From: Jackrogersella multiformis
Taxonomy: Eukaryota > Ascomycota > Sordariomycetes > Xylariales > Hypoxylaceae
NCBI GenBank assembly: GCA_902806575.1
Contig: CADCXD010000008.1
Coordinates: 434,001-498,000, forward strand
Direction of reading: 5' to 3'
DNA: 64,000 bases
Within the stretch, counting starts at the first letter, position 1. Each line of letters starts with the position of its first letter. The translations under genes and the position numbers were made by a program. A model generated the notes under the pieces. That model had not been told where the DNA came from. It did no database searches and was given only the letters and a program-made list of their open reading frames with translations. Shown piece after piece: positions 40,010 to 51,411 of this stretch.

Positions 40010-40671
40010 CTACATGAGTAGGAGACCACACAAGACGAGGACTAGACCAAGAGCCGAGATGACATGCCACTTTTTGCCTCTGCTTCCCGATATCGAGGGC
40101 CTCTGGTCACAATCTGGCGGTGTAGCCGCTCGATTATCGAAACATTCCAGGGAACCGTCATCTGTGGTGATGAGCTCGTCTGCCAGCGTTAGAATTCCTT
40201 GGATCTGCTAGATTAACATGCTTTAAACCCAAATACTTACTGGTGTCTATGCTGCGATCTCTTGGATTCGCATTTCTACCAGATCCTCGCCCACATCGAC
40301 ACTTGAGTATTATGCCCTCAAGCCTACAACTATTTGGATCGCATTGTTGACTGAATTTTCCCCTTGATATGTATGTTAGCTCCCGACTTTCTGTATTCCG
40401 TCACGCTCGATAAGAGATGAGAGTCCACGATGGGAATAGTGCCTCCTTACATGTTTTGTGGCTTTAACACGCCACGATCAGTACCATAGCACTGATCAAG
40501 ATCGAGGATGCTGCAGTGAGAAGTACCAGAGACTGCCACACAGCTGGCCCTTAAGCCAACATGGTCGTCTATGATGCTCAAAGTCATGTTCTTGCAGTTC
40601 TTGGCATAGCCGCCATCCGCTATGACGACGGGTCCGAAGACACTGAGGAGAACCAGGTTAAGGAACTTCAT
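40010..40671 (-). CDS. Secreted CVNH (cyanovirin-N homology) lectin-like protein with C-terminal hydrophobic tail
   Basis: Three exons (40451-40671, 40241-40362, 40010-40179) encode 170 aa; splice sites are GTAAGG...AAG and GTAAGT...CAG (CTAAC branch). Residues 1-~18 are a signal peptide (MKFLNLVLLSVFGPVVIA). The mature part has the two-fold CVNH pattern: KNCKNMTL, a cysteine-bearing strand, SILDLDQCYG; then CRLEGIILKCRCG, SIDTNELITTDDGSLECF, echoing the I/LDLN..I.N.DG.L.C repeat of the family. CVNH domains in fungi bind mannose-rich or other glycans. The last ~20 residues are hydrophobic after a GSRGKK stretch, so the protein may be GPI-anchored or a single-pass membrane protein, which is less usual for this family. 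The family call comes from pattern memory and is less certain than the exon structure. It is divergent from the small membrane protein gene at 41439 and convergent with the peroxygenase. Confidence 0.75.
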
Positions 40672-41438
40672 TTTGCTTACTTAACCCAGTGTGGCTTTTT
40701 CGATGATGGATTGAAGATGGTGGTGGTGGTGGAAACGACTGTGTGAAAGAAGGATGAGAATTATGGAATAAATCAAGAAAGCAACATTTTAAATGATCAT
40801 CTTGGGGATTATGGAGTGGTGGATTCACCAAAGTCAAGATAAGTAGATGTCTGAATAAACTTGTATTCGTGATGGTGCGTAATATGGAAACTACGGGGAC
40901 AAGGTCATTTCATCATCGAGTGTACCATGAGGGACTCATGCAAATCTAGCCACATTATTGGGACCATCCAAAAAAGGAGGGATACAGAAATTTAGGTAGG
41001 TTAGGGTGATGTCTGCAGTCACAAATGAATTATAAGATCTCATTACTTAGGTACACAAAGAAGTGTTACTTACTCCTTACTTATTAAGGAGCAGTATTCT
41101 AATGTCTTTCTAGTAGAATCGTTAAAGAAACGCTTTGAATAACAGGTAATACCTAGTTGAAAAGCATTAACCATGTGTTGTACACACCTGATTATACCAT
41201 GATGTTTTCTTAGGACAAAGATTTTAAGAATAATACCTAGGTACACAAAGAACATTCATGAATCTGCATTCTTTCGGCAGCATGATCGACCTCAGTTCCC
41301 AAATTTCATAATAACCTTGTAATGAACTTTGTTGCTCTTCGAAGTTACCTATATATATAAGTGTATATTCTAGCAGCTTTACATTACAATTGGTCCTTGG
41401 ATATTAAGAACCTTATTCATCATTATATTTAGATTAAT
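40672..41438. other. Intergenic region between divergent genes
   Basis: Promoter region of the CVNH gene (minus) and the small membrane protein gene (plus). TACCTAGGTA is at 41234-41243. No ORF worth calling. Confidence 0.6.
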
Positions 41439-41696
41439 ATGTCTGCGCTGCTACTTTGTATTATCTCATCCTTTGCCACAATGGCATTTGGGATGCCCAT
41501 GTTCTCTTTGGGTGATGACATTCTGAATAGATCGATACAACTTGAGAGACGACAGGAGCCAGTCGCAGCACCAGGAACGTATCTTGATCCAATTGCGATC
41601 GCTGCCATTGCAGCGGGTTCTGTAGGTGTTATTTTATTTGTAGCACTTCTTATTGTTTGTGGTCGAGCTCGACGATTTCCATCAGGCCATAAATAA
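41439..41696 (+). CDS. Small predicted membrane protein with possible Kex2 site (unknown function)
   Basis: Single-exon ORF of 85 aa. The N-terminus is a plausible signal peptide (MSALLLCIISSFATMAFG). A dibasic LERRQ at ~35-39 fits Kex2 cleavage after RR. A strong transmembrane helix at ~52-75 (IAIAAIAAGSVGVILFVALL) is followed by a short basic tail, GRARRFPSGHK. The order signal, short ectodomain, one TM, basic cytosolic tail is coherent, which favours a real gene over chance. No family recognised. Confidence 0.5.
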   Translation: MSALLLCIISSFATMAFGMPMFSLGDDILNRSIQLERRQEPVAAPGTYLDPIAIAAIAAGSVGVILFVALLIVCGRARRFPSGHK

Positions 41697-42337
41697 AATA
41701 ATATATGAATTTTTAAGACTCGCTGTTTCAAAACAAGCCAATGACCAAGTTTATAAAGAGTTGTTATGCCAGATAAAGTCTTTATGCGATTTTTAATAAG
41801 AATCTCTTGGATAATAATAGTAGATTCTCCGTGGAATATTATAGCTTAGCTTAACCTAACCTACCAATAAATGACTTAAATGGGGCCCTTGCTACGGTAT
41901 CTTGGCCCTTATTACAGAATCTTGAAACCGTAGCTCTCGATGCGCTCATGTTACTCGCTCACGGTACGCTCTTAGGAATATGTGGTCCATCATAAAGAGA
42001 TCTGAGAGCATGTGCTAGTCTGCAATCATCTACTCAGCTTTGTTATACCAGATTGTAGCCCCTATTGAAGCCAGGCCCACTTCTACAGATATTACCACCC
42101 TTCAAATAGCTTTAATCATCATAGGATCTCGTTGCGACGCGGCTGTCTCCGCACGAGACTTCCTAACTGGGGAGGTTGCGAGGCAGAGCTCACGCCCGCT
42201 CGCTCAGACGTTAAACAGAACAACAACAACAACAACTCGGCCGATAGTGCGCCATATCGTGGCTGGGGGTGCTGAGGCAAACGGACCACGAATGAAGTCA
42301 TAAGTGTCCTCAGGTAATTGAAGTAGTATTACTTAAT

Positions 42338-42392
42338 CACCCCGGTCCAGGTGAAGATGATGTATTCATACCTCTCCGCATGGACCGGGGTG
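42338..42392. repeat. Perfect 12-bp inverted repeat with 31-nt spacer
   Basis: CACCCCGGTCCA (42338-42349) is exactly complementary to TGGACCGGGGTG (42381-42392). The arms are far more GC-rich than their surroundings. It could be a cruciform or RNA hairpin, or a tiny transposon derivative. Confidence 0.85.
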
Positions 42393-42444
42393 CAAACACC
42401 AACACATACCTAAAGTCGCCTGGCCAAATGATATTGCCACTTAA

Positions 42445-42864
42445 CAATCCATCATAGCTCAGTCTAAACAAGTTCATGCCATCCTCACATTCATCAAGGA
42501 ACGCTTGTCGTGCATACGAAGGAGCGACGCGTCATACGTTAACGAGTACGATCCTGCATTAAAAAACCTCGAAATCGAGATCGAGCCCCTGTGCTTCGAT
42601 GATGATGACAGTTCCGGAGATGACGGCGAAATGTTTCGTGAGCCTTTGACATTCAGTAGAATGAGTGATTTGGTGAAGGAGAAGGAACCCTGGGCTACAC
42701 CTGTTGGGGTTATAACAATCTCAGATATTTGCAAGAACAAGGAATTGGGGAATTCCTGGATGGCCAGGTACCTGGGAGTTATGCTTGACGATTATTTGAA
42801 TCTGAATAAGGATGATGCCGCTCTGGGGATTTTGCAGGACATCGGAAAGGAGAGTTTGAGGTAA
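42445..42864 (+). other. Acidic ORF, possible gene fragment
   Basis: The frame is open from 42445 to the stop ending at 42864, with no ATG near its start; the first in-frame ATG is at 42631. The translation is protein-like: CIRRSDASYVNEYDPAL, an acidic CFDDDDSSGDDGE stretch, then helical SWMARYLGVMLDDYLNL. It may be a 3' exon whose upstream part is missing or unrecognised, or a remnant. No family recognised. Confidence 0.3.
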
Positions 42865-44048
42865 AAATCCCCATCGATCGCGACTGTATTTCCGAGCTTA
42901 CCTAGATAGTCTTCACGTCCTCCGGACGTAAACACAATCATCATCATCATCTTCCGAGCTTACACGTGCACAGTCCTCCGAATGGTTGTGTTGCATGGCT
43001 AACGAACGAGTGTCCGCGTTGGAGGGTGGAGAAATGGATAGACAGCTCAAGGTCGCCGGAGCCTCACCTAACCTGTTTCGTATCGGAAGAATCCGACCTC
43101 AAAGAACAGCAATTGTCCATGAGCGTGTTACAAATAATTTTAGTCTTCACTTTCTATCGTCTATGCCAAGAAAGGTTCAAACAGTATAGATCGGTCCCTG
43201 TAAGCTTCTCAGCTTTTTTATTTATTTGAGAAATCGCCGTCTTTATTAACTGGAAGTCATAGATCACCGTTGTTTCCGCTTCCGGACTCCATGTTCGCAT
43301 CCATTGCGCGTCCTTCAAGCTTTTGGAAGGATGTAAAGGGCAGATTTCTGTGAAGAAATCACCTATCATGAACCTTACCAAGGTCGAGGGACCGATTTCG
43401 GATGATATCATTCATATTTTACGCTGGATGGCGGGAAGTAGCCTGTAAGCTAAATAAGTATAGGGTGCGTTATTACTGTTCTCGTTACGGTACAATGGGG
43501 TCAGCAGTGTGACCAGTGAGTATGGAGGCTATGGTGTTTGTGGGTTACTCTTTTATATCTTCTTCCCGTGAAGATATTTAGAGCCCCTTAAATCTGATAT
43601 AAGATGACTAGTCTATACAGCCATCTGCGTACCTAGGTAACTAAGGGTATATATGAGGTAGGAATTATGCACTGTCAAATGTCTCGAGTCGCTGCAGCCC
43701 AGAAGGGGTCGATTGGCTTTTCTATGGGTGTTGATGGCGGTGAAAGATCCGAAGTACTAAATGATATCTGGAATACGCCACACCCCCATGCCCCACTACA
43801 CGAGCCACTTTGTGGGCACATTTGATGGTACCTCTTTTCGCACGTAAATCGCAGCAAGATTCAAGTACTATTAATGTACTATTAATGTCTTCATGTGGCT
43901 GATGCTGATGCATTTCAGAATCGTATAATACATATCACGGCTATTAGGATATGGCGTGTGCTTTAACTTAGTAACCTCGTTCTGTCGATCCCGTCAGCTC
44001 ATATTTCTCATCCGTACCTAAACATGTCAACCTCGTAAGAAATCAACA

Positions 44049-46008
44049 ATGTATCTAATGCGATCATCTCAGTTGGTATGGTTCCTATTGCCATTCAACA
44101 CCGCTAATGGAAATGAGGTTGCCTCCCATCGAGACGTGAAGCAGGTCGCGATTATCGGTGAGTTGGACCCTTGGTGTTTTCGAAGCTCTGCTTAACCTGC
44201 AGGAGCCTGAAGAATACACCGGCCTTATATCATTTTCACGTGGAATGATGTGAACCTGATATAACTACTGTTATTTCACAATTCTATAAGTTTCTTCTGA
44301 AATCATGTTACTTTTAACTACCTAGGTACTTAAGCTAAGCTCCTACTTATACTAATTACGTGAATACTAGGTGCCGGGGCCGCTGGTTCGTCCACAGCGT
44401 ACCATCTACACAAGTATGCCAAGCAGGAAGGCATCGACGTCAACATCACCATATTTGAGAAAACAAGTCACATTGGCGGTCGCACTCTCACAGTGAACGT
44501 CTATGATGATCCTCTGAGTCCGGTTGAGTTGGGTGCTTCGATTTTCGTTGAGGTCAACCATATCCTTTATAACGCTACTAAGGAGTTCAACCTACCTCTC
44601 GCCAACCCGGGTTCTGACGAGGAGGGGTTGCTTGGTATATGGAATGGTAAAAGCTTTATCTACACGCAGGACTCTGAGTCGTGGGGATGGTGGAATCTCG
44701 CCAAGCTATTTTGGAAGTACGGGACAGCGCCGTACTACACGAACCGGCTAGTCCAGGACACCGTCGCCACTTTCTTGAAGCTCTACCAAGCGCCGCACTT
44801 TCCATTCAGGTCGCTATCGACTAAGGCTTATGAGCTCGGCCTTGTTAAGATAACTGGCTTGACTGGAGAGCAGTTCTTAGCAGAAAATAAGCTTAACGGA
44901 CCTTTCGCCCATGATATTATACAGGCGAGCACTCGAGTAAATTATGCCTCGAATCTGGCGTACATCCATGGCCTAGGGACTATGGTAAGTTGGCGTCGTA
45001 GCCCCCGAGAAGGCTTGACATTACTAACAATTGGATCAGGTTGCTATGGCCCCCGAGGGAGCGGTGGCGGTGGCTGGCGGTAACTGGCAGATATTTTCCA
45101 ACATGGTCGCGGACTCCAAGGCTTACATCTCCTTGAACTCAACTGTAACATCGATCGCCAAGGAACAAGGCAGTGATCCCGATTCAGATTTACCCAAATA
45201 TAGGATTAAGACAACAACAACCGGTACTACTAAGGAGGCCGAAACACATCCGGTTGCCTTCGACGACGTCGTCATTGCAACACCGTATCAGTTTAGCGGC
45301 ATTAGCCACGATAGCGACGTCATGCAGCACCCCGTGGACTCTATCCCATATGTCAAACTACACGTGACACTATTCGCGACTCCCTACCGCTTCAGCCCAG
45401 AGTTCTTCAACCTCGAGCCCGCATCTAAGGTGCCCATCTCTGTGCTTACGACTTTGGGCGAAGACGACGAAGCCAAGCCGGGCCCGGAAGGTGCCGGAAG
45501 TGCAGGATTCTTCTCCGCGACGCTGGTGAAGGCTGTGACGAATCCGAAGACGCACAGCCTTGAGTACGTTTACAAGATCTTCTCGCCCGACAAGGTGACG
45601 CCTGAATTCCTGTCCCGACTGCTGGGTGTCCAGGTGCCGGAGACGTTCACTCGATCTTCTCCCCCCAGCGCGGATGAAAAAGTGGGCGCGACCGTCGTCG
45701 ATCCTATCTCATGGTACCACCCTACGGTCTTCCATCCCTACCCGCAGAAGTACCCTCGTGTCACTTTTCAAGACCCTATCCTCGGCGATGGGCTGTACTA
45801 CACGTCGGGCATCGAGAGCTTCGTCTCCACGATGGAGACGAGCGCCCTGATGGGCATGAACGTCGCGCGGCTGATTGCGAATGACTACTTGGGCGTGTCG
45901 CACTCGGATGGTGTTCAGCAAGAACAATCGCAAATTGTTCTGAAAGGGTCGCAGAATGAGGCTACGGAAAATTACAGTCCTAAGGCAAATGATGTGGAGG
46001 ATCTTTAG
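44049..46008 (+). CDS. Prenylcysteine lyase/oxidase family flavoprotein
   Basis: Three exons (44049-44157, 44371-44984, 45040-46008) encode ~563 aa. The ATG at 44049 gives an N-terminal hydrophobic signal segment. The FAD-binding fold follows with GAGAAG at 37-42, completed across intron 1, and then IFEKTSHIGGRT. The body matches prenylcysteine oxidase-like proteins (GASIFVEVNHIL, NLAYIHGLGTM, EGAVAVAGGNWQIF, YYTSGIESFVSTMETSALMG). The family oxidatively cleaves farnesyl- or geranylgeranyl-cysteine left from degraded prenylated proteins, releasing cysteine, a prenyl aldehyde and H2O2. The signal segment suggests a vacuolar/lysosome-like or secreted location. Introns use GTGAGT...CTAG (213 nt, containing TACCTAGGTA) and GTAAGT...CAG (branch CTAAC). 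The C-terminal ~40 residues are polar and variable. It is convergent with the CorA-like gene, 88 bp apart. Confidence 0.92.
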
Positions 46009-46096
46009 GGTATCACTCTGACTAGGATTGTGCTTATAGTCTAGATTGTGCAAGTTGGTAATGGGACTGATGTTATGACGTGCCTACATCTTCTGC

Positions 46097-49000
46097 TTAT
46101 GAATTCCCGGATTCGACATCGTCTGTCTTCCTCACGCGTCGCAGCTGAGATTTTAACCTGTTCCATGAGTTAACTCCTTGATTTGATTCCAGGGCCCCAC
46201 CATTAGCCACGCCAATGCCGTTCGCAACCCTATGCGCTCGTCCGTTTGTGGTCCCATTTCCATTCCCGTTCCCATTCCCGTCCTCGTTCTTGTGTGAATC
46301 TTCCGATGGGTAGTCTGAATCGTCACTATCTGTATAATATTTCTGCTGGGATTTGAGCGCCGTGTTTCTTCCCCTTTTCTCTTCCTTCTTTCGCTTATGA
46401 TCGATATGGGCCATTCTGGAGTTCCGTTTAAATCGGTCGGCCCATTCGTTAACATTGCGATGTAGGGTCTTGCTCGATATATCGGCGTCAAGCCAGTGGT
46501 TGTAAATGCCAGATCCCACTAGAATTATGGTTGTCGACCACTTCCAGAAGTAAAAGACGCTCGCACGTATCCAGCCACTGAACGCGATGAGCAAACTGGC
46601 GAAGATGACTCCAGCAGATATAGAAACTGGAATTTAAAACAGGGTTAGTCCTGGTGCGCCGCGCTATCGCAGGGAAAGAGTAATAGATATGGGGAGTTTT
46701 CTTACACATATACAGGAATTGCGATTTTATAGACCAGGTCTCGCTAGTTATCTCCAAGTTGTTCATTCCGAAGACGCTTGACATGAAGGAAAGGGGAAGC
46801 TAAACGCCATCAGTACCTAGACCTAAGTAGGAGGTAGTTGAGTGTACATGGGCTAACTTACGAAAACAATCGTCACGAGAGTGAACATCATGATCGACCG
46901 GCCTTGTCTGATGCTCTCTTCTGACTGTTTGACTGCTTGCCATGCTTGGACGACGCTAGCCTGTTGCTGCTTCAATTCCAATAGATCCTTGACCTATAGG
47001 TTCAATTAGCTGTTGTCATTTTAGGGGCCAATCCTCAGAGTAAATTCTTACGCTCTCTGCAGTGTTAACGGCACTAACCCGCAGCTCTTGGAGTTCCTCG
47101 ATCCGACCCATCACATCTTCCAGCCGTTCGTCGGCGTTCAATTTGAACCAGTTGAAATCATCCTCCTTGCGCCGTACTTCGGCATCTTCGTACTGCCCAT
47201 TGTACATTTTAAGTAGATCTTCAGGTTTATTCTGCGACCTATCCCAGAGATGTCGACCTATCATCTCCCGTTTCTTGCTTTCGCCGAACTTTCCAAAGGG
47301 GTCCAGCATGACTTCGGCGTTAGCAATGAACTTCGTCAGGATCTTCTTGTGGATCTTGGTGATGTGCAATATTATATCCAGCTCCTCGATTATGTCCTTT
47401 ATCTCCCGCTCAATCTTCCCTTCAGGATTGATGTCGAGAAGCGGCACGTGGAGTTCGGACGTATCGCCATTTCCTTTAGACCTGTAGACTTTGCTCGCAT
47501 CGTCGGTCCAGCTCCATAATTTTTCGAACGCGGCGGTTTGTCTGTGCATCTACCAATGTGTTAGATTAACATGTAACATGACATGAAGCTAGCTGTGATA
47601 CTCACGATGTTGCCAATAGCTTTTGAAAACGAATCGATTACCTGCGGCTGTCGATCTACCGTCTTGGTCCGGTCAAAGAATGTACTGGAGCACTCATCAA
47701 TAATGATGAGGGCAAGATCAAAGACAGTCCGGATCTGATCCGGTCCGCTGTTTTGAACGCGAACCCTGATTGATTTATGAATAGCGGAAGTGTCTTGTTT
47801 GTTGGCACCGTATCGTTTTGGAAAGCAGGTGATGACTGTCTTTGCATCCAAGATCCACAACCAGAGCTGATCGACCATAATAACCCGAGACAACTTCTGG
47901 ATGTTGATCTTGCATTCTTGACATCTACCCTTAATCCCGAACTCGTTGTGGTCGACCCATTCACCTGTCTCGTGGTTGTATTTATGGATATCTTCGGGCT
48001 TAGCCGTGGTGCCGCGGTATACAACTTGATCTCTATCTCGCTTCCTGGTCGATCGGAGAGTCCAGTAATAAGCCTGATCAAGAGTACGACGCGGATGCAG
48101 TGGAGGATCTTCACATAGATGATCACGCAGTAGTTTCTTGTCACGGTAGTTCGACATTCCTTCGAAGAGTCTTGCAGCGTCAAGAAGAAGCTGGCCCAAA
48201 GGATTTCCAACCTTAACACGCCCATTCTGAGATACCGGAAGCTTCTCTTTAGTCAGGTGCATCTTCTTTAGAAGACTTTTCATCGTCGATATTCTTCCTT
48301 TAGATTTATGATAGATATCATCAATCTCGATCGCGAATTGTTCTCTTTTCCTTGAGGTATCCCAATGAAGATACGGCATCTGCAATAGAGTTAGCTTAGC
48401 TTATGGATCTCATTCACGTTCGTAAAGAGAAACGTACGAAGACCACCATGTTCTTTGGAAAGTAGTCGATTTTCTCCGGATCTATATAATGTTAATTCTA
48501 AGTTAACGTAAAATGTCAGAAATACGACATACCTGATGATATCGTTTCACAAAGAGGTCTCATGTGTCTCGCATGTGGTGGGCTAGGCTGTTGGCTACCA
48601 TCCAGTTGATTTTGCCAATAGGGCTCCCGCAGGATCATGTAGGTCCTGGTCTTCTTCTGCCTCATCAACTCTCGTTGTATCCCATGATAGTCGGGCCTCC
48701 CTTCGTTAAAGTATCGGCCAATCGCTCGCTAGAGTCAGGGTTAATTTTCTGCTGCTAACCTCTCGTTATATGTAGGTTCACGGAACACTGACCTCGGCCC
48801 ACTATATCAATAGAATCAGTAAAGCTGGCCGTATTATATAGTAGACAGATTCTAACTCACAATCATGTTGTTTGAAGGGATATGAAAATAACCTAGACGG
48901 CCAGTGGAGGAACGTTGGTTATGCAACAGATTGTCCTCGTGATCCAGCAAGTTGCTCAGAGCTGTTTTCTGGTTGGGGAATTTGTTCCATACCCAGTTGC

Positions 49001-49487
49001 GGTCCTCTCCCCCCTCTACACCATTCCCATTAACCTTGACATCCGTACCCTCACCGTTTTCGAACTGTATGATAGGTACACTGATATCTTTCTCTGGCTG
49101 GTATCCATTGGAACTTCCCAGTTCGTAGTCGCTTATATCAGGAGAAGCGAGGTCGTGTTTCTTTCTCCATTCCGCAAGAGTCTTCTCCACCTTTCTCACG
49201 AGGTGCATATCGTCTTCGTCTTGGGCTAGAGTGTTCCGAAGGAATCTGATACGTCTCAACTCGCTTCTACAATCTTCTTCCCATGATTTCCTTTTGCGAT
49301 TAGTGGAATCTACCGCTTGCTTGTGGTTGAGACCTAGGTGACTCTTCTGATGTTCGAGTTCTTGTTTCCAAATGTCGTGTTCAGGGCTGAAGAACATGTC
49401 CCTGTCGGATATTTTGATACATCCGAGATAATGAAGTAGGTGATCTCTGATGTCGCAGCCATGATCTTGAGGGCTTAGACAAGTCAT
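46097..49487 (-). CDS. CorA-like Mg2+ transporter-family protein (GMN motif), nine exons
   Basis: Predicted exons: 48861-49487, 48793-48801, 48728-48533, 48438-48481, 47606-48379, 47052-47549, 46862-46993, 46706-46799, 46097-46626; ~967 aa, all phases consistent. The long N-terminal cytosolic region carries motifs of a fungus-specific CorA-like family (YFHIPSNNMIWAERAI, HARHMRPLCETISS, MPYLHWDTSRKREQF). A helical region precedes two C-terminal membrane helices. The first helix (IMMFTLVTIVFLPLSFMSSVF) ends in the CorA signature GMN at ~771-773; the second is GVIFASLLIAFSGWIRASVF. A polar, basic tail with a GN repeat follows. GMN forms the Mg2+ selectivity filter in CorA. Whether these large fungal members transport Mg2+ or act as sensors is unknown. 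No ankyrin repeats precede it. The 9-nt exon 48793-48801 (Trp-Ala-Glu) is inferred from family continuity. The start at 49487 is the first Met of the open frame; an upstream exon cannot be excluded. Confidence 0.88.
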
Positions 49488-51411
49488 ATTGGAAGTACAA
49501 TATACTACGTTCTGTTCATGAATATTGAAATTAGAGAGTACTTATTCTCAATCAGCAAAGAGAATGCCATGGGATGAGAAGAGCAGCAAGGCTCTTATTA
49601 TGAATTGACGAGCCATTGGGGGCTAAACCAATGAGCTGGAACTGATATCACCACAACTACCTACTTTGGAGGCTCAGCTCGGGGTGGACGAGTGGCGCAT
49701 ATTATAATCAATATATACGATTGTTTCCCCTCATAAAGTGCATTCTGACCTTGATCAACCATGTAATGACAGAACGGCGATGTAAATTGTCCAATGAGGA
49801 AATAACTTAGAGAAATGGTGGGTGCCATTCATCTCTTCGAGTCGCGCAAACATCTGCGGGCGATATTACGAACTCATACAGGAAAATTGCACTTCCTTTC
49901 GCTGACGAGCACCTGAGCCGACAGGATGGTCCTAGGAATTAACCAATGAGACATCGTAATGGGTGGTACCGTTGCATCCAACGCAACCATATTATGTGGG
50001 AATATGAGGGGGCCGTTCCTCCCCATGAGGAACATGCTAAGTTCATCAATGCGGCTGAAAGTAATTCCTAGATATTAATTCAGATGATATAGGACAAGAT
50101 AGAGCGGTGAATAGGGTTAGGTACATTACCTAGGTAATGTACCTACTTTGTGTGGATTTGATGACCTTTCATTGTATTTTTTACTAGGTAATCTATGCCT
50201 CGAAGGTTACCTCATTTAAGGGGTAAAGTACGAAGCTAGCTGAACTTGTGCAATAACAAGGCAGGCTGCGTTTAAGCGATGACTATCAGCGGAGGAGAGG
50301 TAACAGATACAGCGAACCATATGGTGGGCTGGTGTGGTGAGTTCGGCGTGATATTTTCAGCTCTGAAAATATGATCCCCGTAAAAATGCAAGAATAGCAA
50401 TATTATGCTTACGTGGATGTATTATTAATGATTCTACTTGCTCCTATTGTACTAAGCCCCTTTTAGACCTTATGGTCTTTTCGAAATATTGATAAGCATT
50501 TTAGTTTTCTTCCACGTTCACACCTTTGTTAAAAACACCAACTTATAAATCCAACCGTCAGATTAATATAATTGCAAGAGCTTGGGTTTTATATATTTAT
50601 ACCTAGGTACCTATATAATTATGCGTGGGCGAAGTAGTCGGCGAGTTATAGTCTTTGATCAAGTCGTTTAGGGCAGACCCACTGTACCATCTATAATCGA
50701 TCGATGGTTCGCTCTACTGTACTATCTCTCCTTTTATCGGAGACTTTAAGCTTCTATTTAATACATCGAATTAACAGCTGATGACATTCGCAACCTTATT
50801 CACTTCTCTGTTGGCGAATTTCCTTTTTCTCTGGTTTACTTCATCTTCAAAATAGAACGTTGATCGTAATAGCGGAAGTCTAGTCGCTGCGATTATGCCA
50901 TCCCTGACTAGCACACACCTATCATAAACCCCTTAGAACCCGGTACAATACGCACAGCACAGCCTTAAAAAATAGAACCGAGTGGTCTATTCAATACTAG
51001 GCTGTCGCAGTTTATATTCCAATTCAAAACATTGGCAGCCAGGCATTTCCATTTCGGTTTCAATGGTCATCGTCTGCCAGCCCTCAACAGCTTCATCTTG
51101 CACGGATAATTACATGTAACAAGGGAGAAAGGGAGAATACTACCAGAGTAAACGTTCTAAGTTGATAGTTTTCGTATCATACCGAACAAGATAAGGGGTA
51201 ATTTTTATATTTATTTTCATAGAAGACTCTGACATGGCTGTTGCTACACCTAAGAGCATGACCTAGTCAATTGAAGAGTCACCTCTATGTTGTCATGATC
51301 AAAATAATTGTTGGGTCCATATAGAGATGTGGGATACAATTTGTCCGAACGACCGGACGAATGGGGCACACCAAAAGGAAACCATTCCGTATTTCCTATG
51401 GTCGCGTGAAT
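49488..51411. other. Intergenic region, no supported gene
   Basis: Upstream of the CorA-like gene. It contains a 28-bp perfect palindrome (50118-50145), a 22-bp inverted repeat ATATTTTCAG-CT-CTGAAAATAT (50351-50372) and TACCTAGGTA copies at 50127 and 50600. No coding signal was recognised. Confidence 0.6.
50118..50145. repeat. 28-bp perfect palindrome
   Basis: Bases 50118-50145 read identically on both strands, centred on CCTAGG; the 10-bp core is TACCTAGGTA (50127-50136). It is the longest member of the dispersed palindrome family in this window. Confidence 0.95.

Larger units (their letters stand above)
41697..44048. other. Long intergenic region, no confident gene
   Basis: About 2.35 kb. 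It contains a perfect inverted repeat (42338-42392), a short (CAA)n at about 42221-42235, an acidic ORF (42445-42864, listed separately) and TACCTAGGTA at 43630-43639. The minus ORF at 43154-43411 and plus ORF at 42966-43229 overlap on opposite strands without family resemblance. The right end is the promoter of the prenylcysteine lyase gene. Confidence 0.5.

Noticed and set aside
43154..43411. 85-codon minus-strand ORF overlapping plus-strand ORFs
   Set aside because: Opposing ORFs of similar length without family resemblance; likely chance.
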